NCBI GenBank assembly: GCA_020627945.1
Contig: JAHDFW010000012.1
Span: 1 to 40,459 of the forward strand
Origin: Cytophagales bacterium
GTDB taxonomy: Bacteria > Bacteroidota > Bacteroidia > Cytophagales > JAHDFW01
Length of the DNA: 40,459 bases
Reading direction: 5' to 3'
Part shown: positions 33,055-40,459 of the stretch, one piece after another
Layout of the letters: the number at the start of each line of letters is the position of its first letter
How positions within the stretch are numbered: position 1 is the first letter of the stretch
The notes under the pieces: generated by a model
The model's database searches: none
Told to the model about the DNA's origin: nothing
What the model saw: only the letters and a program-made list of their open reading frames with translations
Program-made: the position numbers and the translations under genes

Positions 33055-33945
33055 TTAACCTTCCGAGAAATAGATCGTACAATTGGGCAATGCCTTTTGA
33101 ATTCTCTTTTGCTCCTTCTTTTCAATAGCATTACCACGAAGGTTTAACGTTTTTAGAGTTGATAAATCTCCGATATTTTCAGGTAACGCTGTAATTTTAT
33201 TATTGGACAAGTCCAGATATTCGATCTTTTCCAATTTCATAATAGGATCAGGAAAGCTTGTTAGCTTATTACTTTTTAAATGCAATTTTTTAAGGAACTT
33301 CAAACTTCCTAAACCAAAACTAACTTCCTTGATGTAATTTTTATTTAGTTTCAACTCCTCTAAATACTTCATAGCTCCAACCATGTTATTCACCTTGGTG
33401 AGGCTATTAGAACTTAGGTCTAACGATAATAAAAGATTAAAATCTATAAAACCTGGTGGAATATCAGTCAATCTATTGTTGAACATGTTCATCTTGTTCA
33501 GATAAATCAACTTGTTATAAGCATCATCTGGTAAATCTGTAAGAAGTTTGTTGCTAAAATCAACGCAGAATACTAGCTCAGGTTGATAAAATGCATTTGA
33601 AAGATCGTAGCATTCGTTTAAGCACCCGGATTTCAACTTTGCCATGGATTTGGTTTCTCCAAGGTTCAAAGCTTGAGCATAATCCTGACAGTGTTCCGAA
33701 TTAGAATAGCCCACGGACTTCATAAGCTTTTCTTTCGATACACCTCTTTCATAATATGCTTCTTTATAATTAGGTTTTTCGGCAATGGCATAAGTGAATT
33801 GCTCTACTGCTTCAACGTATTTATCTTCAGCTAAAAACTGTTTACCGTTTTTATAATAATCCTGAGCGGTAGGTTGTTGTAATACAAACGAGGTTCCGAC
33901 TATTGTGACTAGGAATATTCCCGCAACTACTTTTAATGCTCTCAT
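33055..33945 (-). CDS. Exported protein with TPR-like and leucine-rich repeats
   Basis: A 296-aa protein with a signal peptide (residues 1-25, ending VLQQ). Residues 28-65 look like one TPR (YYKNGKQFLAEDKYVEAVEQ, NYKEAYYERGVSK). After a Cys-rich linker (CQDY, SGCLNECYD, LVFCVDF), residues 115-285 are about seven leucine-rich repeats of about 23 residues (for example LEYLDLSNNKITALPENIGD pattern). This is a protein-protein binding module in the periplasm or on the cell surface. TPR plus LRR in one short protein is uncommon. It has a fair SD (GGAGAG) before its ATG. The partner is unknown. Confidence 0.8.
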   Translation of the reverse strand: MRALKVVAGIFLVTIVGTSFVLQQPTAQDYYKNGKQFLAEDKYVEAVEQFTYAIAEKPNYKEAYYERGVSKEKLMKSVGYSNSEHCQDYAQALNLGETKSMAKLKSGCLNECYDLSNAFYQPELVFCVDFSNKLLTDLPDDAYNKLIYLNKMNMFNNRLTDIPPGFIDFNLLLSLDLSSNSLTKVNNMVGAMKYLEELKLNKNYIKEVSFGLGSLKFLKKLHLKSNKLTSFPDPIMKLEKIEYLDLSNNKITALPENIGDLSTLKTLNLRGNAIEKKEQKRIQKALPNCTIYFSEG

Positions 33946-34000
33946 TTAGTGGCTCTCCTTAGACTATTGGTTATTTGAATATGCGAATATGAAACAATTT

Positions 34001-34381
34001 CTATTCCATTACCACATAATTTATCTTTAATTCAGACAACATTTCTGCTTCTTCCGCAATATCCATCATGTCGTCGTCATCTTCATAATAATGCCAATTA
34101 AACAATATTTCTGTACCATTACGTTCTGCTTCTTTGAGAAGTAATAACAGTTGTAAAATCATTTTGGATGATGCCGTATTGAAGTACTCCAGCTTAAAAT
34201 CCACTGTGATTTTTGGTTGAGATACTGTACTTGTGTACTCTCTAATCCAATCTAAAATGTTACCAAAAAATTCTGTGGCGTTCGGCACAATTGACTTTCC
34301 TTCAAAGAGCATTGTACCATCCGATGGGTCTAATACAACATGTGGTTGGTGAAGTGTCTTTTTAATCTCAATCTTCTTCAT
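34001..34381 (-). CDS. SiaC-like (DUF1987) regulatory phosphoprotein, copy B
   Basis: A 126-aa cytosolic protein of the SiaC/DUF1987 family. The conserved core is YFNTASSKMILQLLLLLKEAE, where Thr69 matches the Thr68 of Pseudomonas SiaC that is phosphorylated by SiaB and dephosphorylated by SiaA. A WHYYEDDDDMMDIAEEAE acidic motif follows. In Pseudomonas, SiaC controls a diguanylate cyclase. No siaA or siaB is near. It is the downstream copy of a tandem pair. Confidence 0.86.
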   Translation of the reverse strand: MKKIEIKKTLHQPHVVLDPSDGTMLFEGKSIVPNATEFFGNILDWIREYTSTVSQPKITVDFKLEYFNTASSKMILQLLLLLKEAERNGTEILFNWHYYEDDDDMMDIAEEAEMLSELKINYVVME

Positions 34382-34439
34382 ATATTTCTTTTCACCGTGA
34401 GTAACTACTTTTACTCAACAAATTTTAGCTTACTTTTCC

Positions 34440-34814
34440 TTACATGGAGTGAAAATTAAATTTGAGTCCTGAGACTTCTTCAGTTTCATGTGCCAACTCA
34501 ACCATATCCTCGTCTTCATCCACATAAAACCAATCCACATTTATCTTTGCTCCATCTTCTTCATAATTCTTCAGTAAACAAAACATCTGAACAATCATTT
34601 TAGAAGCAGCTGTATTATAATGTGGCATTCTAACCTCTACATTTGCGGTCTCCGCACCTGCTTTAAAATACCGGTGACACCAATCAAAAATAGGATCAAA
34701 AAAGTTCCTAATATTTTGTGCTACCAGATTCCCCTCAAATAAAATATTTCCGCTTTCCGGGTCCAATACTACCTTGGGTTGATGAGCAGATTTGTCTAAC
34801 CGAAAAACTTCCAT
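34440..34814 (-). CDS. SiaC-like (DUF1987) regulatory phosphoprotein, copy A
   Basis: A 124-aa paralogue of the gene at 34001, with HYNTAASKMIVQMFCLLKNYE (Thr68 at the phosphorylation position) and WFYVDEDEDMVELAHETEE. The longest frame starts with TTG at 34820, but ATG 34814 gives the family N-terminus. It is separated from the next copy by 58 bp and from gcvP by a terminator. Both keep the Thr and the acidic loop, so both may be regulated by phosphorylation; which kinase acts on them is unknown. Confidence 0.86.
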   Translation of the reverse strand: MEVFRLDKSAHQPKVVLDPESGNILFEGNLVAQNIRNFFDPIFDWCHRYFKAGAETANVEVRMPHYNTAASKMIVQMFCLLKNYEEDGAKINVDWFYVDEDEDMVELAHETEEVSGLKFNFHSM

Positions 34815-34852
34815 AATCAATTATAATTAAAAAGAATTAAAATTAAAAACAA

Positions 34853-34876
34853 AGTAGCCCATAGTATTGGGCTACT
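34853..34876 (-). terminator. gcvP terminator
   Basis: A 9-bp perfect stem, AGTAGCCCA (34853-34861) with TGGGCTACT (34868-34876), and T-rich sequence after it on the minus strand. It separates gcvP from the SiaC-like pair. Confidence 0.82.
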
Positions 34877-34892
34877 CCTTAATTACCATCAA

Positions 34893-37793
34893 TTATGCTA
34901 TTTCTTCCTTAAATTCTTCAACCGGAATACAAGAACAGAAAAGGTTACGATCTCCGTAAGCATTATCCACTCTTGCTACGCTTGGCCAGAATTTATTGTC
35001 TCTTACCCAATCCAAAGGATAGGCAGCTTTCTCTCTAGAATACGGACGACTCCAAGAATCACTTACCACAGACTTCACAGTGTGAGGTGCATTTTTCAGT
35101 ACATTATCATCCTTGTCTGCCTTACCAGAAGCAATCTCATCTATTTCGGACTTAATAGAAACTAATGCATCAATAAAGCGATCTAATTCAGCCTTAGTCT
35201 CACTTTCGGTTGGCTCAATCATCATTGTCCCTGCAACTGGGAAAGAAACGGTAGGAGCATGGAAACCATAATCCATCAAACGTTTTGCAACATCCTCTAC
35301 TTCTACACCCAATGAATGTTTGAACTGTCTGAAATCCACGATCATTTCGTGTGCTACACGACCTTTACTTCCTACATATAGAATCGGATAGTATTTCTCC
35401 AAACGACTCTTGATATAGTTCGCGTTAAGAATTGCCGTTTCAGTTGCTCTCTTAATTTCATTCCCCATCATCGCTACATAAGCGTACGAGATAGTTAGAA
35501 TATTAGCACTTCCGTACAAAGCGGAAGAAATTCCAGAAATCGCTTTCTCCTCTCCTGATCCTTCAAAGTTTACGTTTCCTGGCAAGAAAGGTCTTAGTTT
35601 TTCATTAACACCAATTGGTCCAACTCCTGGTCCTCCTCCTCCATGAGGAATACAGAATGTTTTATGCAAGTTAAGGTGACAAACATCTGCTCCAATATTC
35701 GCTGGACTCGTAAGCCCAACTTGAGCATTCATATTTGCTCCATCCATGTAAACCATTCCACCGTTTTGGTGAATTGTATCACAAATTTCAATGATTGACT
35801 CTTCAAATACTCCGTGCGTAGATGGATAAGTCACCATCAGTGCAGAAAGATTATCTTTATGCTCTTCTGCTTTGGCTTTTAGATCTGCAACGTCAATATT
35901 TCCTTGATCATCGCAAGCAACTAATACAACTTTCATACCTGCCATTACCGCAGAAGCTGGGTTAGTTCCATGTGCAGAAGTTGGGATAATACACACATCT
36001 CTGTGTCCTTCACCGCGATCTTCATGGTAAGCTCTAATCACCATAAGTCCTGCATATTCTCCTTGTGCTCCTGAGTTTGGTTGGAAAGAAACTTTTGCAA
36101 ATCCTGTGATTTCAGAAAGCCATTGATCAAGCTCATCAATCATTTCCTTATATCCTTCTGCTTGATTCATAGGACAGAAAGGATGAAGGTTTGCAAATTC
36201 TGGCCAAGTAACTGGAATCATCTCAGTAGTGGCATTCAATTTCATGGTACATGAGCCTAATGAAATCATAGAATGAACCATGGATAAATCCTTATTCTCC
36301 AATCTCTTTAGATAACGTAGCATTTCATGCTCAGAGTGATAAGAGTTAAATGCTGGGTGCGTTAAGTATTCTGAAGATCGAACAAAACGACTATCCCAAT
36401 CCAAACTCACTTTCTCAGAAATTCCATCTAATAAAGAATAATCGTATGTAAGTCCTTTTGCCTCTTCAAAAACGCTAATGATATCCTTTACATCTTCGTA
36501 TGTAGTGGTCTCATCAAGCGAAATATAGATATACTCCGAATCATAACGGAAGTTCATTTCTTTAGCCTCCGCTGCACTTCTAATCTTTGACATTTCGTCG
36601 TTAGAAGTAGGAGTAATCTTAATCGTATCGAAATAAGTTACATTGATTTGCTTGTAACCAAGACCATTTAATCCTCGATCCAAAGTTTGTGCTAACCCAT
36701 GCACACGACGAGCTATTTTTCTAAGTCCTTCTGGACCATGATAAACAGCGTACGCACCAGCCATAACCGCCAATAGTACCTGAGCTGTACAAATATTAGA
36801 AGTTGCTTTTTCACGGCGAATATGTTGCTCACGCGTTTGCAGTGCCATTCTGTAAGCCTTATTACCATCAGCATCTACCGATACACCAATAATACGACCA
36901 GGAACAGAGCGCTTATTTGCTTCTTTAGTTGCAAAGAAAGCTGCGTGTGGACCTCCGTATTGCATAGGAACTCCAAAACGCTGAGAAGTACCTACTACTA
37001 CATCAGCACCAAATTCACCCGGAGGTGTTAACAAGGTTAAACTCAACAAGTCTGTAGCAACAGCCACCATAAGTTTAGACTCATGTGCCTTATCTACAAA
37101 TTTCTTGTAATCCTTGATGTTACCATCTGAGTTAGGATATTGGAAGAAAATCCCGAATAAGTTTTCGTCGGTAAATTCAACTTGCTCAATTGGTCCAACT
37201 TTCAACTCAATTCCAAGTGGAGTTGCGCGAGTTTTAAGGATATCAATTGTTTGTGGGAATGTCTTTTCGTCTACGAAATATGTGTTACTCTTTTTCTTAG
37301 GTCCTTTTCTAGAGTTGTAAGCCATAATCATAGCTTCACCTGCAGCTGTACCTTCATCCAGTAGAGATGCATTTGCGATTTCCATTCCAGTAAGTTCGGT
37401 CACTACCGTTTGGAAATTGATCAGTGCTTCTAATCTTCCTTGAGCGATTTCTGCTTGATAAGGAGTATAAGCTGTATACCAGCCTGGATTCTCTAAGATG
37501 TTTCTAAGAATTACGCCAGGAGTATAAGTATTGTAATAACCTTGCCCTATGTAAGTTCTAAATACTTTATTCTTGGCAGCAATCTGCTTATATTTTTGCA
37601 AAAACTCCTGTTCACTAAGTGGAGCAGGAAGATTCAATTCATTTTTTAATCGGATATTAGCTGGAATAGTTTCATTCACCAAAGTATCCACAGAATCAAT
37701 GCCGATAACATCTAACATTGCTTTCTCTTCACCTTCATCGGGTCCTAGATGACGATCTTGGAACCGCTCAGAATAACGGGTATCTAAATTCAT
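34893..37793 (-). CDS. gcvP: Glycine dehydrogenase (decarboxylating), glycine cleavage P-protein
   Basis: A 966-aa PLP enzyme, near the 957 aa of E. coli GcvP. It decarboxylates glycine and passes the aminomethyl group to the lipoyl H-protein. Both homologous halves are present in one chain. The PLP-binding Lys711 is in [19 protein letters not shown], with the Gly-rich loop after it; [20 protein letters not shown] and [10 protein letters not shown] are family marks. The start at ATG 37793 gives [18 protein letters not shown]. The gcvT and gcvH genes are not in this window. It is the last core gene before the accessory patch. Confidence 0.97.
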   Translation of the reverse strand: MNLDTRYSERFQDRHLGPDEGEEKAMLDVIGIDSVDTLVNETIPANIRLKNELNLPAPLSEQEFLQKYKQIAAKNKVFRTYIGQGYYNTYTPGVILRNILENPGWYTAYTPYQAEIAQGRLEALINFQTVVTELTGMEIANASLLDEGTAAGEAMIMAYNSRKGPKKKSNTYFVDEKTFPQTIDILKTRATPLGIELKVGPIEQVEFTDENLFGIFFQYPNSDGNIKDYKKFVDKAHESKLMVAVATDLLSLTLLTPPGEFGADVVVGTSQRFGVPMQYGGPHAAFFATKEANKRSVPGRIIGVSVDADGNKAYRMALQTREQHIRREKATSNICTAQVLLAVMAGAYAVYHGPEGLRKIARRVHGLAQTLDRGLNGLGYKQINVTYFDTIKITPTSNDEMSKIRSAAEAKEMNFRYDSEYIYISLDETTTYEDVKDIISVFEEAKGLTYDYSLLDGISEKVSLDWDSRFVRSSEYLTHPAFNSYHSEHEMLRYLKRLENKDLSMVHSMISLGSCTMKLNATTEMIPVTWPEFANLHPFCPMNQAEGYKEMIDELDQWLSEITGFAKVSFQPNSGAQGEYAGLMVIRAYHEDRGEGHRDVCIIPTSAHGTNPASAVMAGMKVVLVACDDQGNIDVADLKAKAEEHKDNLSALMVTYPSTHGVFEESIIEICDTIHQNGGMVYMDGANMNAQVGLTSPANIGADVCHLNLHKTFCIPHGGGGPGVGPIGVNEKLRPFLPGNVNFEGSGEEKAISGISSALYGSANILTISYAYVAMMGNEIKRATETAILNANYIKSRLEKYYPILYVGSKGRVAHEMIVDFRQFKHSLGVEVEDVAKRLMDYGFHAPTVSFPVAGTMMIEPTESETKAELDRFIDALVSIKSEIDEIASGKADKDDNVLKNAPHTVKSVVSDSWSRPYSREKAAYPLDWVRDNKFWPSVARVDNAYGDRNLFCSCIPVEEFKEEIA

Positions 37794-38237
37794 TATTACA
37801 GGTTTAAAATTTCCTGCGAAGATAACGAATTCGCCATTTAAAAAAAAGAAGAAAAATCAGGGCTAAATTAACTTATGATGAATCAACCCGAATATCTTGG
37901 GAATTCATTTCTTTCATAATTTAATTGTAAATAAAAAAATGGGAAATCTGAAAACACCCCTAATATTCATTAGAATAGGTTTTTCAGATTTCCCATTTTT
38001 TTTTCAGCTTGATCCCTAATGACCCCATTTACGCTCAATAAGTTATTAGCAAAAATATAGTATGTGCCGTTTAGGTTAAACGTTCCTAAATTTTGCTCAA
38101 TTTCAACGGTTAGCATATTAAAAGTAGACGATTCCAAAGCACTAAACTGTCGGTTAAGTACAAAGTTTGACACGAGCCGAAAACCTTGATTCTACTACTG
38201 TTTCGCCTATTTTTATATACATTGTTATCAGCTGGAT
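37794..38237. other. Non-coding interval with a 22-bp hairpin and no supported gene
   Basis: This 444-bp gap holds a near-match promoter element TATCTTCG on the minus strand (37817-37824, likely for gcvP), a long perfect inverted repeat at 37933-38002, and then about 230 bp with no supported gene. A 67-residue open frame with a GTG start (38173 to 37970, minus) ends inside the hairpin and is not accepted. The stretch TATACATTGTTATCAGCTGG at 38215-38234 looks like a gene-cassette boundary, but this is unproven. Confidence 0.6.
37933..38002. repeat. 22-bp perfect inverted repeat flanking a 26-bp loop
   Basis: The arms at 37933-37954 and 37981-38002 are exact reverse complements (core ATGGGAAATCTGAAAA). 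Each arm begins or ends in seven A or T, and the loop can also pair (CTAAT with ATTAG). It works as a bidirectional terminator for the defence genes, which end 236 bp away at 38238, and blocks read-through toward gcvP. A small palindromic insertion is the alternative. Confidence 0.85.
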
Positions 38238-38942
38238 TTATGTATATTTAATCAATTCTTCAACTAATTTAAATACCGTTGTCGAAGATTCTTCTTTTGC
38301 ACAATTTTTATGGTCAAAAAAGGCATAGTTCCTTTTAGCTCTTTCGATTGCTAAATCTCTTCTTAATTTATTTGTTTTTGTATCAACGCCTTCTAAAATA
38401 TCAAAGATTTCGTCGGTAATTATTTTCGAAGACTTTCCATCATAAGTTGTTCCGAATTCTTTTAATAGTTCGTTAATTTTGTCGTTATAATCATCTCTAT
38501 TCATTCCACCGCCTTGATGGTCGTTGAAATGAAGTATTACCCAATATTCAAAAGCCTGATTAGAATAAGCCACACCAAAATTGTTAGCTTCTGCAATTTG
38601 AATAGCATTATTAAAGTCGATATTGTCAAAATCATCTTTGTCAAATACGCACCATACTTGCTCGTATGCTTTTTCTTCCGATAATTGTATTGCTCGATTT
38701 ACTAAAGAGACAGTATTATAACCTTCTCCTATTGGTTTGATTGTTGCAGTTGATAATTTGAATTGTCTGAAATATGAAGGTTCAGTGTTTTCACCTTCAC
38801 AAACAATTAAAATTGTTGGTTTTTCTAATTTTGAAGGCTCATTTCTATCTAAAACAGGTTCGTTTCTTCTATTACTTTTTAGATTTGCTAAATGCTTCTT
38901 TCTTTTAGCAATTTGGTCTGCTTTTTTGTCCTTCATTTTCAT
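38238..38942 (-). CDS. RloB/AbiLii-like TOPRIM-type protein
   Basis: A 234-aa protein of the RloB family. A basic N-terminus (KKADQIAKRKKHLANLKSNRR) leads into a TOPRIM-like core: ILIVCEGENTEPSYF with Glu49, and VWCVFDKDDFD with Asp101 and Asp103 (the DxD pair). SNQAFEYWVILHFNDHQ is another RloB mark. In the AbiL system a RloB protein (AbiLii) works with an AAA ATPase. It starts 3 bp after the ATPase stop, so both make one operon. A nuclease role is likely for TOPRIM proteins but not shown. Confidence 0.88.
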   Translation of the reverse strand: MKMKDKKADQIAKRKKHLANLKSNRRNEPVLDRNEPSKLEKPTILIVCEGENTEPSYFRQFKLSTATIKPIGEGYNTVSLVNRAIQLSEEKAYEQVWCVFDKDDFDNIDFNNAIQIAEANNFGVAYSNQAFEYWVILHFNDHQGGGMNRDDYNDKINELLKEFGTTYDGKSSKIITDEIFDILEGVDTKTNKLRRDLAIERAKRNYAFFDHKNCAKEESSTTVFKLVEELIKYT

Positions 38943-38945
38943 AAT

Positions 38946-40253
38946 CTAGTTTGGCTGAATTAGATTATCAAAATATCCTAAATAGGGAACAGCTCCATAT
39001 TTACCTCTAATATAATTATCTTCAAAAGGGTCATTTTTCCTTACGTTCTCAGACTTGAAATCAGCTAAGGAATAAAGTTTAGCTTCTCCAAATTTATTTT
39101 TTTCAGTAAACCATACTTGGTCTCTTCTGAATAATCCTGAACTTAATAAGTTCGTGTCGTGAGTATTGAAAAGTAATTGAGCGTTTTTAGGATTATTTTC
39201 TTTTGAATTAAACAACGAAACAATTTTACAAACCAAGTTAGGGTGTAGCTTAGAATCAAGTTCATCAATTACCAAAGTGTGTCCATTTTCTAATGAGTCT
39301 AAAACTGGGCCTGTTAGCGCAAAAAACTTTCTTGTTCCAAAAGATTCATCACCATCTAAAGATAGATTTACTTTGCCAACTAGATTTTTATTATCGTCAT
39401 ACTTCTTATGAGAAGTAAGTACGTCAGATAGAAATTCAGCACTTTCATCTTCTTCGGATTTTTTAATAATGAACTCTTTTAGCTCCTTCGGCATATCATT
39501 TGGAAGCTTATCCAAGTTTAACATTTCTACTTGAATATCTTGAATCCCCAAATCAGCGGCTTTTAATAATTCTAAAATTTTATTTTTAAAATTATCATCT
39601 TTCGCTTTGCTAATGGTATACGCTTCATAACCATCTTCCTTTACACCCGAAATGGTTCCAATGTTTTTAAACCATTCAATAACTGTCACGGATGTTTTTT
39701 CGTTAAACTGCGCGGCTACTGATAAAAATAAAGCGTTATCTCTGATTAGTCCCTCTTTTACTAAAGTGTTCCCTTTTTGAAAGCTCCTTTTGTGAATTTC
39801 AAAATTTTGATAATCACGATAAAATAATTCAATTTCTTTTGTTTTGGGCTTAGAATATAACCATTCAGAAACAACCATTTTGTTAGTTACTTCAAAGCCA
39901 TATCTGTATAGAATGTTTTTATGAGTGAAAATCACTTCAAATTCACTTGGCTCTTTTTCTGAAACGGAATTTAACTTAAACGGCTCGACAGAGATTTTGT
40001 CTCCCTTTTGACTATCCTTTGATGAAGTAATTACAAATCTTTTCATAAAGACTAATGCTTCAATGAGCTTACTTTTACCGCTAGCGTTTGCACCATAAAT
40101 CACACAACTTTTTAGTAACCTAAGGTTATGATTAGTGCCTTGGAAAATGTTTTCATCTTCTCTTGTGTCTTTATCATAGTTGGAAGCGATAAAACTAAGT
40201 GTTGCTTTGTCTTTAAAAGTTCTGAAGTTCTTAATTGAGAATTGAACTAGCAT
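38946..40253 (-). CDS. RloA/AbiLi-like AAA ATPase
   Basis: A 435-aa ATPase of the AAA15/21, SMC/ABC-like type. The N-terminus MLVQFSIKNFRTFKDKATL leads into Walker A GANASGKS (residues 54-61). A long middle section carries the variable domain. Walker B is TLVIDELDSKLHP (Asp330, Glu331), and the switch region is LLFNTHDTNLLS. With the RloB partner downstream it matches the AbiL layout of phage-defence modules, where the ATPase senses and the partner acts. The start at ATG 40253 has a TATTTTTG element 29 bp upstream. The trigger is unknown. Confidence 0.9.
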   Translation of the reverse strand: MLVQFSIKNFRTFKDKATLSFIASNYDKDTREDENIFQGTNHNLRLLKSCVIYGANASGKSKLIEALVFMKRFVITSSKDSQKGDKISVEPFKLNSVSEKEPSEFEVIFTHKNILYRYGFEVTNKMVVSEWLYSKPKTKEIELFYRDYQNFEIHKRSFQKGNTLVKEGLIRDNALFLSVAAQFNEKTSVTVIEWFKNIGTISGVKEDGYEAYTISKAKDDNFKNKILELLKAADLGIQDIQVEMLNLDKLPNDMPKELKEFIIKKSEEDESAEFLSDVLTSHKKYDDNKNLVGKVNLSLDGDESFGTRKFFALTGPVLDSLENGHTLVIDELDSKLHPNLVCKIVSLFNSKENNPKNAQLLFNTHDTNLLSSGLFRRDQVWFTEKNKFGEAKLYSLADFKSENVRKNDPFEDNYIRGKYGAVPYLGYFDNLIQPN

Positions 40254-40459
40254 AATAGAATCGTCTTTCGTTGTTATGTTGCAAAAATAGCTTTTATTTT
40301 ACACTTAAACGAGTTTTAAAGAGGGTTATTGCTAAGGTCAATCAATCCTCAGTTTTTTTTCGGTTTGCAGGTAACGCAATGCTGAACGTAGAATTTCCTA
40401 ACAATAAAAAGGGTTATGATAATTCAATCTCCTCACCAACCTTGTTAAATACCTTAAAC
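40254..40459. other. Right-edge interval with promoter and a possible gene end
   Basis: Besides the promoter element at 40282 this edge shows two weak open frames that run off the window: plus strand from ATG 40379 (27 codons) and minus strand ending at a stop at 40414 (…VFNKVGEEIELS). The second looks like a protein C-terminus, but neither can be confirmed from so little sequence. Confidence 0.3.
40282..40289 (-). promoter_or_regulatory. -7 promoter element TATTTTTG for the AbiL-like operon
   Basis: A perfect TAnnTTTG on the minus strand, 29 bp before the ATPase ATG. No clear -33 TTTG is seen. Confidence 0.5.

Noticed and set aside
37970-38173. Minus-strand open frame of 67 codons starting with GTG
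   Set aside because: It ends inside the long hairpin loop, its last codons are the hairpin arm itself, and it has no signal, domain or promoter. I treat it as chance or as remnant non-coding DNA.
1-40459. CRISPR array, tRNA, rRNA or transposase gene
   Set aside because: No regular spacer-repeat array, cloverleaf, rRNA-like stretch or DDE/HUH transposase reading frame was seen in either strand.

Overview
This window looks like part of the chromosome of a low-GC member of the Bacteroidota, most likely Flavobacteriales. The reasons are: several secreted proteins with type IX secretion (T9SS) C-terminal sorting domains of both type A and type B; the gliding genes gldE and gldD next to mutY and ssb; signal peptides that typically end in Gln; promoter elements of the Bacteroidota form TAnnTTTG; and few clear Shine-Dalgarno sites. 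No rRNA, tRNA, CRISPR array or transposase gene was seen.

Layout. 0.1-4.3 kb: a repeat-rich outer-membrane/surface protein, a small lipoprotein and uvrB, with a palindromic repeat between the last two. 4.4-14.8 kb: an envelope cluster. On the minus strand are three paralogues sharing one Cys-containing N-terminal domain (two also carry EF-hand-like loop repeats) and a SUKH-like protein. On the plus strand are two T9SS-secreted Omp28-like thioredoxin-fold proteins, a TlpA-like thioredoxin, a DUF6029 beta-barrel and an Omp28 lipoprotein. The four thioredoxin-fold proteins carry four different CxxC motifs. 14.8-21.9 kb: envelope proteins (lipocalin-like lipoprotein, T9SS type B protein, OmpA protein, small barrel), a PfkB kinase, a DUF3108 protein and a second TlpA-type protein. 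21.9-24.3 kb: a response regulator, histidine kinase and RluA-type pseudouridine synthase in one tight run. 24.4-31.8 kb: a DinB-fold protein, an NAD-dependent dehydrogenase, mutY-ssb-gldE-gldD, a novel lipoprotein and DNA polymerase IV. 31.8-37.8 kb, minus strand: a HEXXH membrane protein, RidA, a TPR/LRR protein, two tandem SiaC-like proteins and gcvP. 37.9-40.3 kb: an accessory patch with a two-gene AbiL/RloAB-like defence module, preceded by a 22-bp perfect inverted repeat and non-coding DNA.

How the genes may work together. The 6.5-14.8 kb block suggests extracytoplasmic thiol/disulfide chemistry coupled to secreted and outer-membrane proteins (inference). Its tlpA-DUF6029 junction has a 4-bp gene overlap followed by a terminator-like hairpin inside the DUF6029 signal-peptide codons, which could act as a translation-coupled attenuator. 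GldE and GldD belong to the gliding/T9SS apparatus that would export the sorting-domain proteins found elsewhere in the window. A family of hairpin repeats (2.2 and 20.4 kb, perhaps also at base 1) shows compensatory base changes, which points to selection on structure.

Start codons were moved where the longest frame began at TTG and a good ATG followed. Six genes appear to need non-ATG starts.
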